64,000 nt of DNA from Lumbricus rubellus (taxonomy: Eukaryota > Annelida > Clitellata > Crassiclitellata > Lumbricidae), in NCBI GenBank assembly GCA_945859605.1, contig OX243824.1, forward strand, positions 47,501 through 111,500, in the 5' to 3' direction. The position numbers and the translations under genes are program-made. The number at the start of each line of letters is the position of its first letter. The first letter of the stretch is position 1. Shown here piece by piece: positions 45,160 through 56,430 of the stretch. Below the pieces are notes generated by a model. That model worked only from the letters and a program-made list of their open reading frames with translations. It made no database searches and was not told the DNA's origin.

Positions 45160-45480
45160 AAAAAAATAAAGAGTGCAGAACACGATAAAAAGAACGTCAG
45201 CACGATAAAAAAATAATAGTAGAAATGATGATGAAAATAATTTAAAAAACTCTAATATTAAATAATAATATTGATAATTATAAATAATAGTAATGGCATT
45301 CGTAGTAGTAGTAAATGGTCATAGCAATTGCAATAGCAATTAATATAGTAATAATAAAGGTTTCAGTAATAATACTAGTGGCCTAACAGTAACAGTGATA
45401 GTAATAGCAATAGCAATAGCAACATAACAATAAAATAATAATTGTACTAATAACAAGAGACCTTCGACCAGGGTGATAAC
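45160..45480. other. AT-rich stretch with TAATA/GCAATA motifs
   Basis: Loose trinucleotide-like AATA and AGCAAT units; nothing coding. Confidence 0.5.
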
Positions 45481-45589
45481 TGCTGACTGCTGAGTGTGGA
45501 GAGATGTTTAATCCATAAAATTATCTTTGAACGGACACAGCAAAGTCTTAATTAAACACCACAATTTCACAATATACACATTTATAAAA

Positions 45590-45830
45590 GTCTGGCCCAC
45601 GCCATTTCCAAATGCTGTAGATACTGCCCTCGAACAAGCTTTATACTTCTATTCGCTACACAATTCTGTCCGTGATTCTCTATTAGCCTACTCATTCACT
45701 CCTCTCAAAGCATAGGCTACTTCTTCTCGCCGAGACTTACGCACTAGGAGCGCTTCTGAACGATCCACCGTATACTAGAGGCGCTCTATAAATGCTTAAA
45801 TGCAATACTATGCAATACTGCCGGCGACTC
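45590..45830 (+). repeat. LINE L-a 3' end, truncated copy
   Basis: Ends GCACTAGGAGCGCTTCTGAACG, then GGCGCTCTATAAATG, then AATACTATGCAATACT, matching the tails at 5265 and 53262. Confidence 0.65.
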
Positions 45831-46150
45831 GACTGAGCCTGTAATCCGGCACAATCAGCTCCATTTAGTCTGACGAAGCATACAGAGGAAACCGAAGAAG
45901 CATGCGAACGCTCACTGGCAAAGGCCACTCTCGATTTTCTTCAAATGGACTGCACACCCACACAGTCTTGCGAATTACCGTGTAATGCAATTTCACGCTG
46001 GCATGTATAAAAATATACATCGGTCTGCTTCTACTTGGAAAGTCGCGTTTATAAATCTCGTTGGCTTTCCGTGCATTAGATCCATCGCACATCAGAGAGT
46101 CAAATGCTGTCGAGATGTCGGTGAAATTTGGCCAATCATCCATCTCAAAC

Positions 46151-46234
46151 CTAATTTGTTTTTCGCTTTCTCGTCGATGCTGCATTTTTGGGAGATTTCT
46201 CCGGGTAAATTTATGTCGACGTCAACCAAAAGAC
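46151..46234 (-). CDS. Candidate internal exon, 84 bp, phase 1-1
   Basis: The acceptor is TTTTTATGTAG and the donor TTAG|GTTTGA. The frame is open throughout (27 codons, LLVDVDINLPGEISQKC then SIDEKAKNKL). It ends with one leftover base, which matches the phase of 45045-45152 downstream on the same strand. A competing 106-codon frame (45865-46185) overlaps it and also starts with ATG; I cannot decide between them from sequence alone. Confidence 0.33.
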
Positions 46235-46259
46235 CTACATAAAAAGCCACGTCCTATAT

Positions 46260-46314
46260 ATAGTACTTACATATATGCATATATATATATGAAATTATAT
46301 GTATTATAATATGC

Positions 46315-46353
<39 letters not shown>

Positions 46354-46379
46354 ATGTGGAGTAAGAAAAACTATGACTG

Positions 46380-46451
<72 letters not shown>

Positions 46452-46990
46452 ATGGACGTAAGTATATATATAAAAGTTTGGTATATATACTAAGTCAAGT
46501 TTATGCGATGGCCGTCTCTTTCTTTGACGTTGTCTCATGACGGAATTGATCCGTTAAAGCTTAGACGACTGCATCCGTACTCGGCTGTGTCTATATATAA
46601 TTGCATATATACATGTATGTTTATATGTATGTATGTTTATATATGTATATATATATATTCTGTGTAAATAGATAAAATTAATGATGAAGAATATCTTAGT
46701 ACAGAAAAATTGTGATAATATAGTCTACTGTAACAGCTGTATATATTTATGTATATATATATATATATATATGTATACAATATATATATATATATAATAT
46801 TTATATGTGACCATTTTATGAGAATGTTTTTTCCCCAGATTTCTTGGGTTAAATCAAACTATTTCATTTGGTTCAAAGGTTGAATTTGCGCATTCGCAAA
46901 CAACATCCATTTCCGTTAAATCCCGCGACTCACACAAAACTCGCGCACGCATATACAGTAATAGATGACTTTGTGCATATATATATATAT

Positions 46991-47029
<39 letters not shown>

Positions 47030-47030
47030 T
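46260..47030. repeat. (AT)n-rich region
   Basis: Multiple ATATAT tracts (46262-46290, 46320-46345, 46384-46447, 46975-47022) separated by short unique segments. Confidence 0.93.
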
Positions 47031-47459
47031 TTTATATACACTTATTTATTGCATAATGCTTACACATACGAATAAATGTATTCATAGCCAAACATACATG
47101 TAGATATCATTTATCATGGTATAACAGTCGGTGTTCAAGAAAAGCATAACCAGCGCTGCAAAAAAGAATGTTATGCAGTGCACACATAAATATTTTTGTA
47201 TGTTTGAAAAATTTACATGCCTACATACTTATATGCCTACTGTTTATGATGTCAACTACAATACATCAACTTCTTTTACATCTACAAACACCGCAGAAAC
47301 ACTACATGCTACTTTAATATAATAGCAACTGCTGCTACTACAACAGTAGTTATCATAGTCTACTACACCTACAATCTCAATAGCTACTGCAGCAGCAACA
47401 GCAAATACTGCCACAGCTACTAAAGAAATTCAGGACAAAGGACAGATAAAATATTTTAC

Positions 47460-47742
47460 GTTCTTAGACTCGGATCCGAATCGTTAAAATTAACGACTGG
47501 CATTAGAGAAGACGGTGTTTCCGGGTCTGTAGGAGCCATAAAGGTCGTTTTAGGAAAGGGAATTCTCGCTGGAAAGTAGAACTTATGGGTCTGGGAAGAG
47601 TTAATATCATTAGCCATCCTACTTCCTTCATCTGAAGTAATGGGATATATTCTCTTCTTCCTTTTGCGATGTTGTTCTCCATGGAGATGAATTCTTGTTT
47701 GGTCGCGCGGTAGATAAAACCTTCTTCTTCCGAATGCAGCAG
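47460..47742 (-). CDS. Candidate exon, 283 bp
   Basis: Acceptor ATTCTCATTTATATGCTCAG precedes a 94-codon frame that is open until the donor AAC|GTAAAA; the stop codon is the TAA of that donor. Residues include a basic patch (HRKRKKRIYPI), then FYFPARIPFPKTTFMAPTDP and NDSDPSL. The sequence could be a cytoplasmic tail or linker. If the donor is not used it would be a terminal exon. No family recognised. The phases do not join directly to the 46151-46234 candidate. Confidence 0.4.
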
Positions 47743-47799
47743 CTGAGCATATAAATGAGAATTTATGCGTTACAGACCTCTCCTATATATATCTCCTCG

Positions 47800-48215
47800 A
47801 CCATTGTGGCGCTGTCTGTCTTTGTGGCTCTATATGTCTATGTCTCTCTATGTCTCTATATGTCTCTCTGTGACTCTCCATGTCTCTCTTTCTGTGTCTC
47901 CGTGTTTTTCTGTCATCCTATCTACTCGACCATTGTGACTATGTCTGTCTGTCTCTGTATTTATCTCTCTCTTCGGCTCTATATCTCTCTGTACCTCTGT
48001 CTCTGTGTCTCTATATATATGTCTGTCTTCTGCCAGTTTTGTCACGATTTCTGTCCGCATACTTTCATTTATCTATGTCTGTATTTCTGTCGCGTTATGT
48101 GTCTCTGCCTCTGCCTGCTTGTATATCTATTTCTTTGCTCTCTGTCTCTCTGTCTGTATCTGTGTATCTGTTGCTGTATGTTTCTATCTCTGCTCGACTC
48201 TGTCTCCGACATGAC
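47800..48215 (+). repeat. (CTCTGT/CTATGTCT)n degenerate array
   Basis: Imperfect CTGT/CTCTATGT units. Two sub-blocks begin with CGACCATTGTG (47800, 47929), which points to a local ~130-bp duplication. Confidence 0.9.
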
Positions 48216-48484
48216 ATTGTGCACAAATGCATGTAGGACGATTAAATTTTAAACACGAAGGTTTTTAAATCTTGTATCGTGCACGGTGGCCTATCTTTTA
48301 TATATCGCTGTCCATAGACACCTTTCTAACATTATTTAAAAATCTTATATAAGCCCGGTTCAAAACAAAATTATCGTGTTATTTGCATGCTGATTACGGT
48401 TGAATCCGGCTTTTACCATGGCATGGCATTACCGTTGCCCTCGACAAATTTGTTTGGCATATTACAGCAATATGCTATAATCGA

Positions 48485-48640
48485 TCGGTGTGTTTAAAAG
48501 ACATTTTAAACATCGACAACATAACTGACAGAAGCTATAAATACATGGGATAGACGCATGCCATGTCAGGTCGGGAGCGCATCTAAGGAGTTCTCTTGAA
48601 ATGACGATATATAAATGTATGATTACAATTACAAATACAA
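48485..48640 (+). repeat. LINE L-a 3' end, diverged copy
   Basis: TCGGGAGCGCATCT, TATATAAATGTATGA and ACAATTACAAATACAATTG match the L-a tail and its ACAAT-type repeat. Confidence 0.5.
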
Positions 48641-48659
48641 TTGCATGAATATCAATCAT

Positions 48660-48770
48660 AAGACACGGTAAATTCTGCCACAGTGTGCACTCTGAAGGTG
48701 CCAGTCCCAAGCTTGGAAAAGGAAGGAGACGTCGCTAATAATTAATAACGCAATGTTGCTAGACTGAAAA
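48660..48770 (-). repeat. Dispersed repeat X, reverse copy
   Basis: GGTGCCAGTCCCAAGCTTGG and GGAGACGTCGCTAATAATTA are the reverse of the X core. Confidence 0.5.
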
Positions 48771-48959
48771 TATACTACAAGACAAGGTATAATCTCTTCC
48801 TAACCTTTCTTCCTTTTAAATGCTAGCCATAAAGATTGTAATTATAGAGACGAGATGACCGCAAAGCACACTGTGAACAATTGTATTTAAACACCTTTTT
48901 AAACGTTTCTAACTTAACATATAAAAATTAAGATGAATGAGTATTTATGTAATGGTAGC

Positions 48960-49345
48960 ATGCAGGTTGACGCAGGTTGATGTAGGTTGACTGGAGGGAA
49001 CACAGAACAAAAAATTAATGCCTCAATACTGGCGCAGCTGCGACCGAAACAGAGACTGTTGGAGAGGGTGCAGAAAAGGAAACTGCGATACTTCGGACAC
49101 CTGATGAGGGCGGATAACATATCGACACTGCTAATACATGGACGTATCGATGGAACCAGAGCACGGGGAAGATCAAGAAGACGCTGGATGGATGATGTGT
49201 GTGACTGGACCGGACTATCACCTGTGGACTGTGCCAGACGGGCGCAGGACAGAGAGGAATGGAGGAGACTGCTGTCCGACCGTCAGGAATGAGGGTGGAA
49301 GGCATCATCAAAATGATACACAGAGTCGAGGCTGCTATTGGAACC
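48960..49345 (+). pseudogene. LINE reverse-transcriptase C-terminal fragment (family L-b)
   Basis: A frame over 48987-49292 (no ATG needed) contains RVQKRKLRYFGHLMRADN, then RGRSRRRWMDDVCDWTGLS and CARRAQDREEWRRL. This is the typical C-terminal region of non-LTR retrotransposon reverse transcriptases of the RTE-like/endonuclease-RT type, ending in a stop. The catalytic part is absent: a 5'-truncated insertion. The presumed 3' UTR continues to about 49500 and recurs at 52118-52258. Confidence 0.8.
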
Positions 49346-49500
49346 AATAGTCATTTTTTGCTTATTAGATTTGAGTGAATTCTGATGAAATATTAAGCAA
49401 ACCCTACACTCACTGTTGCTCAGCGTCATCGATTGATACTTACTCGTTCCATGGTGGACATGATAACTGCGCTATATTAATAAGCCGCAACAGCAACTGT
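49346..49500 (+). repeat. LINE L-b 3' UTR
   Basis: TCATTTTTTGCTTATTAGATT, CACTCACTG, CGATTGATACTTACTC and GCGCTATA..AAC(A)GCAAC. The same block lies at 52118-52258 without the coding part. Confidence 0.65.
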
Positions 49501-49615
49501 ATTTAAATACCTTTTAAACGTCTCTAAATGGGCGTATAAAATCTACGATGATTAAGTATTTCTGCAGTGGTATAAAAATAGCGTCGGGGCTGCTATCAAA
49601 GCCAATTATCCCATA

Positions 49616-49989
49616 TGTGGCTAGCGTCAGTTTAAACTGACACACAGAAAGTGGCGGATTTTTGGATTTTAAGTTGCATTTTCTGTTATTAACCATTTTT
49701 AGTTGCTATTCTAAGACATGTGTGATTATCTTTGTGGATTTATTTCAGTTGTTTTGAGAAAGCGTACTTAGCAAAAAAATATTTTTCTTGATAAATCGAA
49801 ATATTTAAATATGCATTGTTCAAAAAACAAAAAAATAAATAATGTCAACTCATATTTTAATAATATGGTAATGCAAAACTTCACCACAAGCATCCTAAAG
49901 GTAGTTATGATGACTATTTAAAAAAATAATTTCAGTACTGAAAAATAAAAGAATTTTCATACCGTCAGTTTAAACTGACGCTAGCCACC
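49616..49989. mobile_element. TA-flanked MITE with palindromic ends
   Basis: Perfect inverted repeats of 25 bp (49617-49641, 49964-49988) start GTGGCTAGC and contain the 16-bp palindrome GTCAGTTTAAACTGAC. TA flanks both ends (49614-49615, 49990-49991). The AT-rich interior has no ORF. A solitary copy of the end is at 51953-51977. Confidence 0.85.
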
Positions 49990-50064
49990 TAAGGGGTGGG
50001 GTTTTTCCCAGTCATATCCACTATGTTCTTCATTGCGTAAACATACTTTTATGTCAGATTGTGA

Positions 50065-50620
50065 AGCTGCATGCATGTATGTATGTATGCATGTATGCAT
50101 GTATTTATGTATGCATGCATGTATGCATGTATTTATGTATGCATGCATGTATGCATGCATGCATGCATGCATGCATGCATGCATGCATGCATGTATGTAT
50201 GTATGTATGTATGTATGTATGTATGTATGTATATATGCGCAAACAAACTTCTATATGAGATTGTGAAGCTTTATGCATGTATGCGTGCATGTATGCATGT
50301 ATGTATGTATGTATGTATGTATGTATGTATGTATGTATGTATGTATGTATGTATGTATGTATGTATGTATGTATGTATGTATGTATGTATGTATGTATGT
50401 ATGTATGTATGTATGTATGTATGTATGTATGTATGTATGTATGTATGTATGTATGTATGTATGTATGTATGTATGTATGTATGTATGTATGTATGTATGT
50501 ATGTATGTATGTATGTATGTATGTATGTATGTATGTATGTATGTATGTATGTATGTATGTATGTATGTATGTATGTATGTATGTATGTATGTATGTATGT
50601 ATGTATGTATAATTATATGC
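50065..50620 (+). repeat. (TGCA)n and (TATG)n arrays
   Basis: Mixed GCAT/TATG with GTATTTATGTATGCAT modules (50065-50235), a 50-bp break, then ~78 TATG units (50298-50610). Decay continues to 50770. Confidence 0.97.
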
Positions 50621-50789
50621 TTGAATGTATGTATGTATGCATGTATGACTTTGTATGTGTGTATATATTTACGCGTACGTATGTATGTTTGTACGTAGTA
50701 CGTACGTATGTATGTACGTATGTATGTATGTATGCACTATGCATGTATGTATATGCATGTATATAATATATGTATTTATGCATGTTATG

Positions 50790-50945
50790 CATGCACACAT
50801 ACCGCTGCGTCCTCTTAGGTCCTCTTGATCTCTCTGTCCCCCGAGTCAGGACCGCCATGGCCCAACCCAGATCATTTGCCTGCATTGGTCCTCTTGCTGC
50901 AAGAAGCGCTTTATAAATTGTCAGATAAGATAAGATAAGATAAGA
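50790..50945 (+). pseudogene. LINE L-a 3' fragment with internal deletion
   Basis: The first ~107 bp (from GCATGCACACATACCGCTGC) equal 51040-51147. The sequence then jumps to CTCTTGCTGCAAGAAGCGC..., losing ~150 bp present in the neighbour. It ends in (GATAA)n. The shared 5' flank points to local duplication before deletion. Confidence 0.8.
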
Positions 50946-51043
50946 TATATACATACCTAACTACATACATGTATACATTCATACTTACACACATACATAG
51001 CTACATACGTACATATAAACATACATGCAAATACAATTATGCA

Positions 51044-51322
51044 TGCACACATACCGCTGCGTCCTCTTAGGTCCTCTTGATCTCTCTGTCCCCCGAGTCA
51101 GGACCGCCATGGCCCAACCCAGATCATTTGCCTGCATTGGTCCCTCACTATGGAATAGGCTTGCCCCATCAGTTCGCTCTGCCATTCTCTCTGATAGTGT
51201 ATCCTCATCTTTCTCTCGTCTAAAAACTTGCCTGTTTTCTAGGGTTGTGCGCACTGGGAGCGCTTCAGAAAGGCTCTTGCTGCGAGAAGCGCTTTATAAA
51301 TGGTCAGATACAATACAATACC
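51044..51322 (+). pseudogene. LINE L-a reverse-transcriptase C-terminus and tail
   Basis: The frame reads PRVRTAMAQPRSFACIGPSL, then WNRLAPSVR, SSFSRLKTCLF and SRVVR. This is the common C-terminal end of CR1/L2-clade-like reverse transcriptases (…GPSLWN.LP..R…F...LK..LF). The 3' part GCACTGGGAGCGCTTC...GAAGCGCTTTATAAATGG and the (ATACA)n tail define family L-a. The catalytic domain is missing. Confidence 0.82.
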
Positions 51323-51412
51323 ATACATATTACATGCATACATACATACATACATACCGGTACATACATACATGCATACATACATACATACCTACATACA
51401 TACACTGAACCA
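51320..51412 (+). repeat. (CATA)n microsatellite
   Basis: Imperfect CATACATA units after the LINE tail. Confidence 0.93.
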
Positions 51413-51950
51413 GAATGTAGACATATGGGGGGTAAAGGCGGGTCGGGGGTAATGGGCCGGGGTGGGTGGGTAATGTCCTAGACCCATTAGCAGCAGTTCA
51501 TATTACTGTAGACTAATAATTTACTGTAAATTGCTACAGCTGGAATGTAATGAGCCAGTGTTGCTAGGTATGGGGTACATGTAATTGAAGTCGTTTGATC
51601 TTGTAGGCTTACACAACTAAGTCACAACTTAGGCCTATGGTGCGTAATCAGCATCTCAATAAAAATTTATTTTGGTCTACGAACGGTGCTTAAAGTATGG
51701 GAAAATAAGTGCCTGGATGCCCCTTACCTTCCAGGTTGTTCTGGCCAATAAGTGACAGGACGGCATTCCGATTTTCAGATAAGTGCATGGACGCCGTCCA
51801 TGACCGTCCTGCCACACTTTAAGCCATGTCTACGAATCTATACAGGCACCATTCTAACATTTCCCAAAGCGGTCTATATGTTTGGGATGAATAAAACGCT
51901 TTGTTTTCTTTCTGCAGCGATGGTTCATGTACAATTGTACACGTACCCTC
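51413..51950. other. No gene recognised
   Basis: Includes an inverted motif GTGCATGGACGCC/GTCCATG near 51783-51803; otherwise nothing to report. Confidence 0.4.
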
Positions 51951-51952
51951 CT

Positions 51953-51977
51953 GTGGCTAGCGTCAGTTTAAACTGAC
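51953..51977. repeat. Solitary MITE end
   Basis: Identical to the 25-bp terminal repeat of the MITE at 49616-49989, without a partner nearby. Confidence 0.8.
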
Positions 51978-52117
51978 GGTTATATTTGGGCCTACAACGG
52001 CCTACCTCTGCAATTTTTTTTAAAAAATATGGGTGAATGCGATGGTTTTGGGTATAGACAAACACGAAAATGTGAAAGAAACCATTAATTTCTGTCATGG
52101 TCTGATATGGGTTATAG

Positions 52118-52258
52118 TCATTTTTGCTTATAAAATTTGAGCGAATTATGATGGAATATTGAGGAAAACCTTCACTCACAGTACTGTTGTTCACCGATTG
52201 ATACTTACTCATACATGTTGGAGGCATTAATAAAGGCGCTATACAACAGCAACAGTGG
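52118..52258 (+). repeat. LINE L-b 3' end copy
   Basis: TCATTTTTGCTTATAAAATTTGA, CGATTGATACTTACTC and GGCGCTATACAACAGCAACAG, about 80% like 49346-49500. Confidence 0.65.
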
Positions 52259-52319
52259 CTTTTCCATTTTCAGGGTCGTTTTGTAAAAATCTGTCTGGTC
52301 TGGTTGTATCCGTTGTGCT

Positions 52320-52643
52320 TATGTTTGTGCACATTTCTGTGTCTCTGTTTCTGCATCTGTATCTCTCTAACTATCTGTCTCTTTTTCATTCTCTTTCTGT
52401 CTCTCTCACTGTTGTCTGTCTGTCTGTCTGTCTCTGTCTCTCTGTCTCTGTCTGTCTATGTCTGTCTATCTGTCTGTATGTCTGTCTCTCTGTCTCTGTC
52501 TCTGTATCTCTGTCGTTCTGTCTCACTGTCTTTGTCGCTCTGTCTATCTGTCTGTCTCTCTGTCTCTCTGTATGCATGTATGTATGTCTGTCTGTCTCTG
52601 TCTCTGTCTTTGTCACTGTCTGTCTCTGTCTCTGTCTCTGTCT

Positions 52644-52712
<69 letters not shown>

Positions 52713-52730
52713 TCTCTGTCGCTGTCTCTG

Positions 52731-52761
<31 letters not shown>

Positions 52762-52815
52762 TACAGTCTGGCTCTCACTTTTGTCTGTCTGTCTGTCTGT
52801 CTCTCTCTCCATCCT
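52320..52815 (+). repeat. (CTGT)n / (CTGTCG)n array
   Basis: Imperfect CTGTCT units; a block of ~15 GCTGTC hexamers at 52647-52715. Confidence 0.96.
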
Positions 52816-52869
52816 TTATCGTTAGAAGACGATCCCATCCTCCCTTTCACCACTTAGTCGACCACCGAG

Positions 52870-53215
52870 CTATACTGTATATAAACGGTCATTTCTATTA
52901 TTCACCCTTTCAAACCCTTTATTCCACAGACTATTGAGCAAAGGGTGGGAAGGCGTTGGTGGCTCCATCTGTGCAAAAGCGAAGTTTTTCGTCTTCCGAT
53001 TAAATCCTGGTCGTCTTGCACCTGTGGCTCTCCCTGGCGACGACGACGACGACAATATCAAATAGCGATCAAGAGCCACCTGGTGATCAGTCACTGTCAC
53101 GAGATTCGAACGACGACGAACGAGTCGACTTAATCAACGCAACGATAATTTTAGACGCAAGGAATGAAGACCATGCATGCAGTCACAATCGTCTCACATG
53201 TTAATATGACATTGC
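52870..53215. other. Unique block with weak exon-like frames
   Basis: On the plus strand a good acceptor (CCCTTTATTCCACAG) opens a 68-codon frame. On the minus strand TTCGCTTTTGCACAG opens another. Both are low-complexity in part (CGACGACGA) and conflict, so neither is called. Confidence 0.25.
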
Positions 53216-53261
53216 TTGTTCTGGCCGCAGAAATAGGCCTATTATTATTCTAGCACATTCT

Positions 53262-53440
53262 TTGGAATACTCTGTCTCCATCTACTCGGTCTCAACTTCT
53301 AACTGGTAACCCCTCTTCCTCATTTTCTTTTCTCAAAACCTATTTCTTCTCTCGTGGCCTTGCGCACTGGGAGCGCCTCTGAACGGTTCACCCTAGTAGA
53401 TGCGTTCTATAAATGTTTTAATACAATGCAATACATTATA
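53262..53440 (+). repeat. LINE L-a 3' end, truncated copy
   Basis: GAATACTCTGTCTCCATCTACTCGG, then GCGCACTGGGAGCGCCTCTGAACGG, GTTCTATAAATG and ACAATGCAATAC. Confidence 0.7.
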
Positions 53441-54780
53441 CAATGTAACTGCTTCTTATAATAATTATTTTCTTTCCTTCATCGTTGGACGCAGAGACGT
53501 ATTCGTAAACTGGCCTTAGAAATAATTATCGTAATCGAGAGTTGAGATAAGTTGACGCTAAGACAAAATATTGTGACAATGTTCATTAGCAATTTTTTAT
53601 CTTTTATCTATTTAAAATATAATCACAAAATGTTCATTAAAACCCTACCTTGCTCAATTGAAGACGCTGATTAACTTCCAGTCATGTCCACTTCAAATTC
53701 CATTTTCGACAGCTACTGGCTGACCATTTGCTGACCGCTCGCGACTGACGAGTCACAGACCATTCAATGACTACCGGTATAATTTCCTTAGCACTGCTTA
53801 CTCGCAGACGCACAGATCACTGGCTGCTTCTAAACTCACCAACGGTCATCGTAGATCTGACCACTGATCGATTATTGACCAACACAACTGACCGCTGGAC
53901 AACTGCAGCCACCACTGTCCATCGCCAACAGTGACCAATGCATGCTACTGATGGTCAACTTCATTTAACGTTGACCAGTCGATAGCCACTGCCCGTTCAC
54001 AGAACGAACACCTGCGAATGACCATAGCTGGAACTGACTACTTAGTGGACACAGTCCGGCTGAAGCATGGTTACCGAAAATTCACTAACTGCCTTCTCTC
54101 TCTCTCCGTTGAATCATTATTACCTGCGATTGAATAACGCAAGTCAAAGCATTGCACACGGAATATAACAGGATGGCCAAAAATGGACAATATTCACCAA
54201 TATATGAATGTCTGTTGGCAGCTTGCGGACCAAATAGACACAATGTCATGATTATTACTGACTATAACTCACGAAATGACCTTTGCTTGTAAGTTGTCCA
54301 CAAACTTTATAGCAGACTGACAAATTGTAATTAATGATCATTTTGCAAGTCACAGAGGGATCGGTGAAAACATGCTCAGAATAATTATTGGTTGGCTGAT
54401 AACGAGGAGATCATCGTAATCGCAATCGTAATCGTAAACCCAAAATTTCTAAAACGCCACTCGAAAGCCAATCGCGGGGCACCAGCTTATTCACGAGCGC
54501 TGCGTTGAGTCAGAAGGGTTGTCCGAGAGAGTAGTCCGTGGTGGTCCGGGTCGAGTTACATGTAAGATGACCACAATATGATAACAGGCTGCTCAGAGAA
54601 TCTACATGTACACCAACTGACAACAGGCTGACCAAAAAACTGCCCTCCGACAGATCAATGACTCACCACCAGCTGGTCACGAATTGACCGCAGGCTGACC
54701 ACTTCACCAATTCCTGCTTTCTCTTCTCTATAGCAATATTGTTGCGACGGCTGCAAAGAGTTTTTGCTCTTCAACCCACG
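53441..54780. other. No gene recognised; TGACC-rich 53690-54080
   Basis: The motif TGACCA/TGACCG occurs at many irregular positions in 53690-54080 and 54590-54710. Spacing is irregular, so it looks like decayed low-complexity rather than a tandem array. No exon supported. Confidence 0.4.
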
Positions 54781-54789
54781 CTCCACTCT

Positions 54790-55010
54790 TCTCCTCCTCC
54801 TCCTCCTCCTCCTCCTCCTCCTCCTTCTCCTCCTCCTCCTCCTCCCTCTCCTTCTCCCCCTTCTCCTCCTCCTGCTCTTCAACCCACGCTCCTCACCCCT
54901 CCTCCTCCTCGGCACTCATCCTCTTCACAATCGGCAACGTCTGTTTCATCTGCAAAGCTCAGAAGATGACGTTGACAACAACGACGACGATAAGAGAAGC
55001 GCTCTTCAGC

Positions 55011-55079
<69 letters not shown>

Positions 55080-55165
55080 TAGATGAAGAAGGATCAACGA
55101 ACGATGACGTTGTGATGATCACGTGACTCAGCAGCAGTAGCAGCAGCAGTCTTCAACAGAAAGAA
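54790..55165 (+). repeat. (CTC)n/(CTT)n and (CAG)n arrays
   Basis: CTC-rich 54793-54885; CAG units with occasional TAG at 55008-55078 and 55128-55150. Confidence 0.93.
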
Positions 55166-55256
55166 GAAAACAACGGGACAGTTAAACGTCAGATGCTGCT
55201 GCTGCTGATGCTGCCAGCTGCATCAAGAGATGGCACCGTAAACGTCGCATCTTCTC

Positions 55257-55328
55257 TCAGCCTCCGCATCCGACGGCTATTCTTAGCATCTGCTGCTTGA
55301 CATCAACCAACATCCGCAGCATCAGTCC

Positions 55329-55364
<36 letters not shown>

Positions 55365-55436
55365 AAGCTGGTGATGATTGTGTGGTTGGTGATGCGGCTT
55401 GTGGTGCTGCGGTGACATTGTTCTCTCCGGCGCCAT
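55257..55436 (-). CDS. Possible Gln/His-rich small ORF
   Basis: An ATG in good context (AAAATGG) opens 59 codons: [16 protein letters not shown], a His-rich patch, ~11 Gln from a (CAG)n tract, then [16 protein letters not shown] and a stop. The His/Gln-rich N-terminus resembles transcription-factor tails, but the sequence lies in a triplet-repeat-rich zone and may be fortuitous. Confidence 0.15.
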
Positions 55437-55484
55437 TTTCCCCACAGCAGCAGCAGCAGAAGCATCAGACGAGATTTTTTGCAG

Positions 55485-55660
55485 CAGAGAGAGAGAGAGA
55501 CAGAGAGAGGGAGAGACAGAGACAGAGACAGACAGACAAAGAGAGACAGAGACACACGGAGAGAGACAGAGACAAAGACCAAGACAGAGACAGACATAGA
55601 CAGAGACAGAGACAAAGATACAGAGGCAGAGACAGAGAGAGACAGACAGAGACTGAATTT
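55485..55660 (+). repeat. GAGACAGA-rich simple repeat
   Basis: Imperfect GACAGAGA units. Confidence 0.93.
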
Positions 55661-55939
55661 TTATTTCTGACAGTGGATTATTCCATTCGTCCGGTGTCCT
55701 GCTCTTCGTCCGCTTCTGTCCTATTGCGTCCTTGTTGTTGTTTTGTGTCGCTCTATCTTGTCTAACTCTATGTCCTGATCCATCTAACACCATTCGTGCC
55801 TTGTTTACTCTTCGCTTAATGCACCGTGGACGTCTGATTTATAGGTTAGATGCGATGTGATGTGATTACTGGTGCATTATTTACCAATAATTCCATGGAT
55901 AATAATATTAAGTCAATTTTATTGTTAGTCAATGCATTT

Positions 55940-56142
55940 TTGGCAGTTGTTGTTGTTGTTGCTGTTGTTGTTGTTGTTGTTGTTGCTATTGTTGCTGTTG
56001 TTGTTGTTGTTGTTGTTGTTGTTGCTGTTGTTGCTGCTGTTGTTGTTATTGTTATTGTTGTTGTTGTTGTTGTTGTTGTTGCTGTCTGTTGTTGTTGTTG
56101 TTGCTGTTGTTGTTGTTGTTGCTGTCTGTTGTTGTTGTTGTT

Positions 56143-56184
<42 letters not shown>

Positions 56185-56190
56185 GCTGTC

Positions 56191-56258
<68 letters not shown>

Positions 56259-56262
56259 TTGT

Positions 56263-56294
<32 letters not shown>

Positions 56295-56430
56295 TTGCTG
56301 TAGTTGTTGCTGTTGTTGTTGTTGTTGCTGTTGTTGTTGCTGTTGCTGTTGCTGTTGTTGTTGCTGTTGTTGTTGTTGCTGTTGCTGTTGTTGCTGCTGT
56401 TGTTGCTGTTGTTGTTGCTGGGGCTGTTGT
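55940..56430 (+). repeat. (TTG)n array with GCTGTTGTTG variants
   Basis: ~160 triplets, mainly GTT, with interspersed GCT and two CTGTCTGTTG interruptions (56080, 56122, 56187). Poly-Gln, poly-Leu, poly-Cys and poly-Val frames are artefacts. Confidence 0.97.

Noticed and set aside
45865..46185. 106-codon minus-strand ORF
   Set aside because: Protein-like in places, but it overlaps the exon candidate at 46151-46234 in another frame and runs towards a LINE tail; left undecided.
50065..50620. Cys-Met-Tyr-Val repeat protein of 231 codons
   Set aside because: Translation of the TATG/TGCA microsatellite.
52870..53204. Overlapping exon-like frames on both strands
   Set aside because: Good acceptors on both strands conflict, and part is CGACGA low complexity; no donor is convincing.
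53690..54080. TGACC array as a nuclear-receptor enhancer
   Set aside because: Spacing is irregular and the tract has low-complexity decay; no DR pair stands out.
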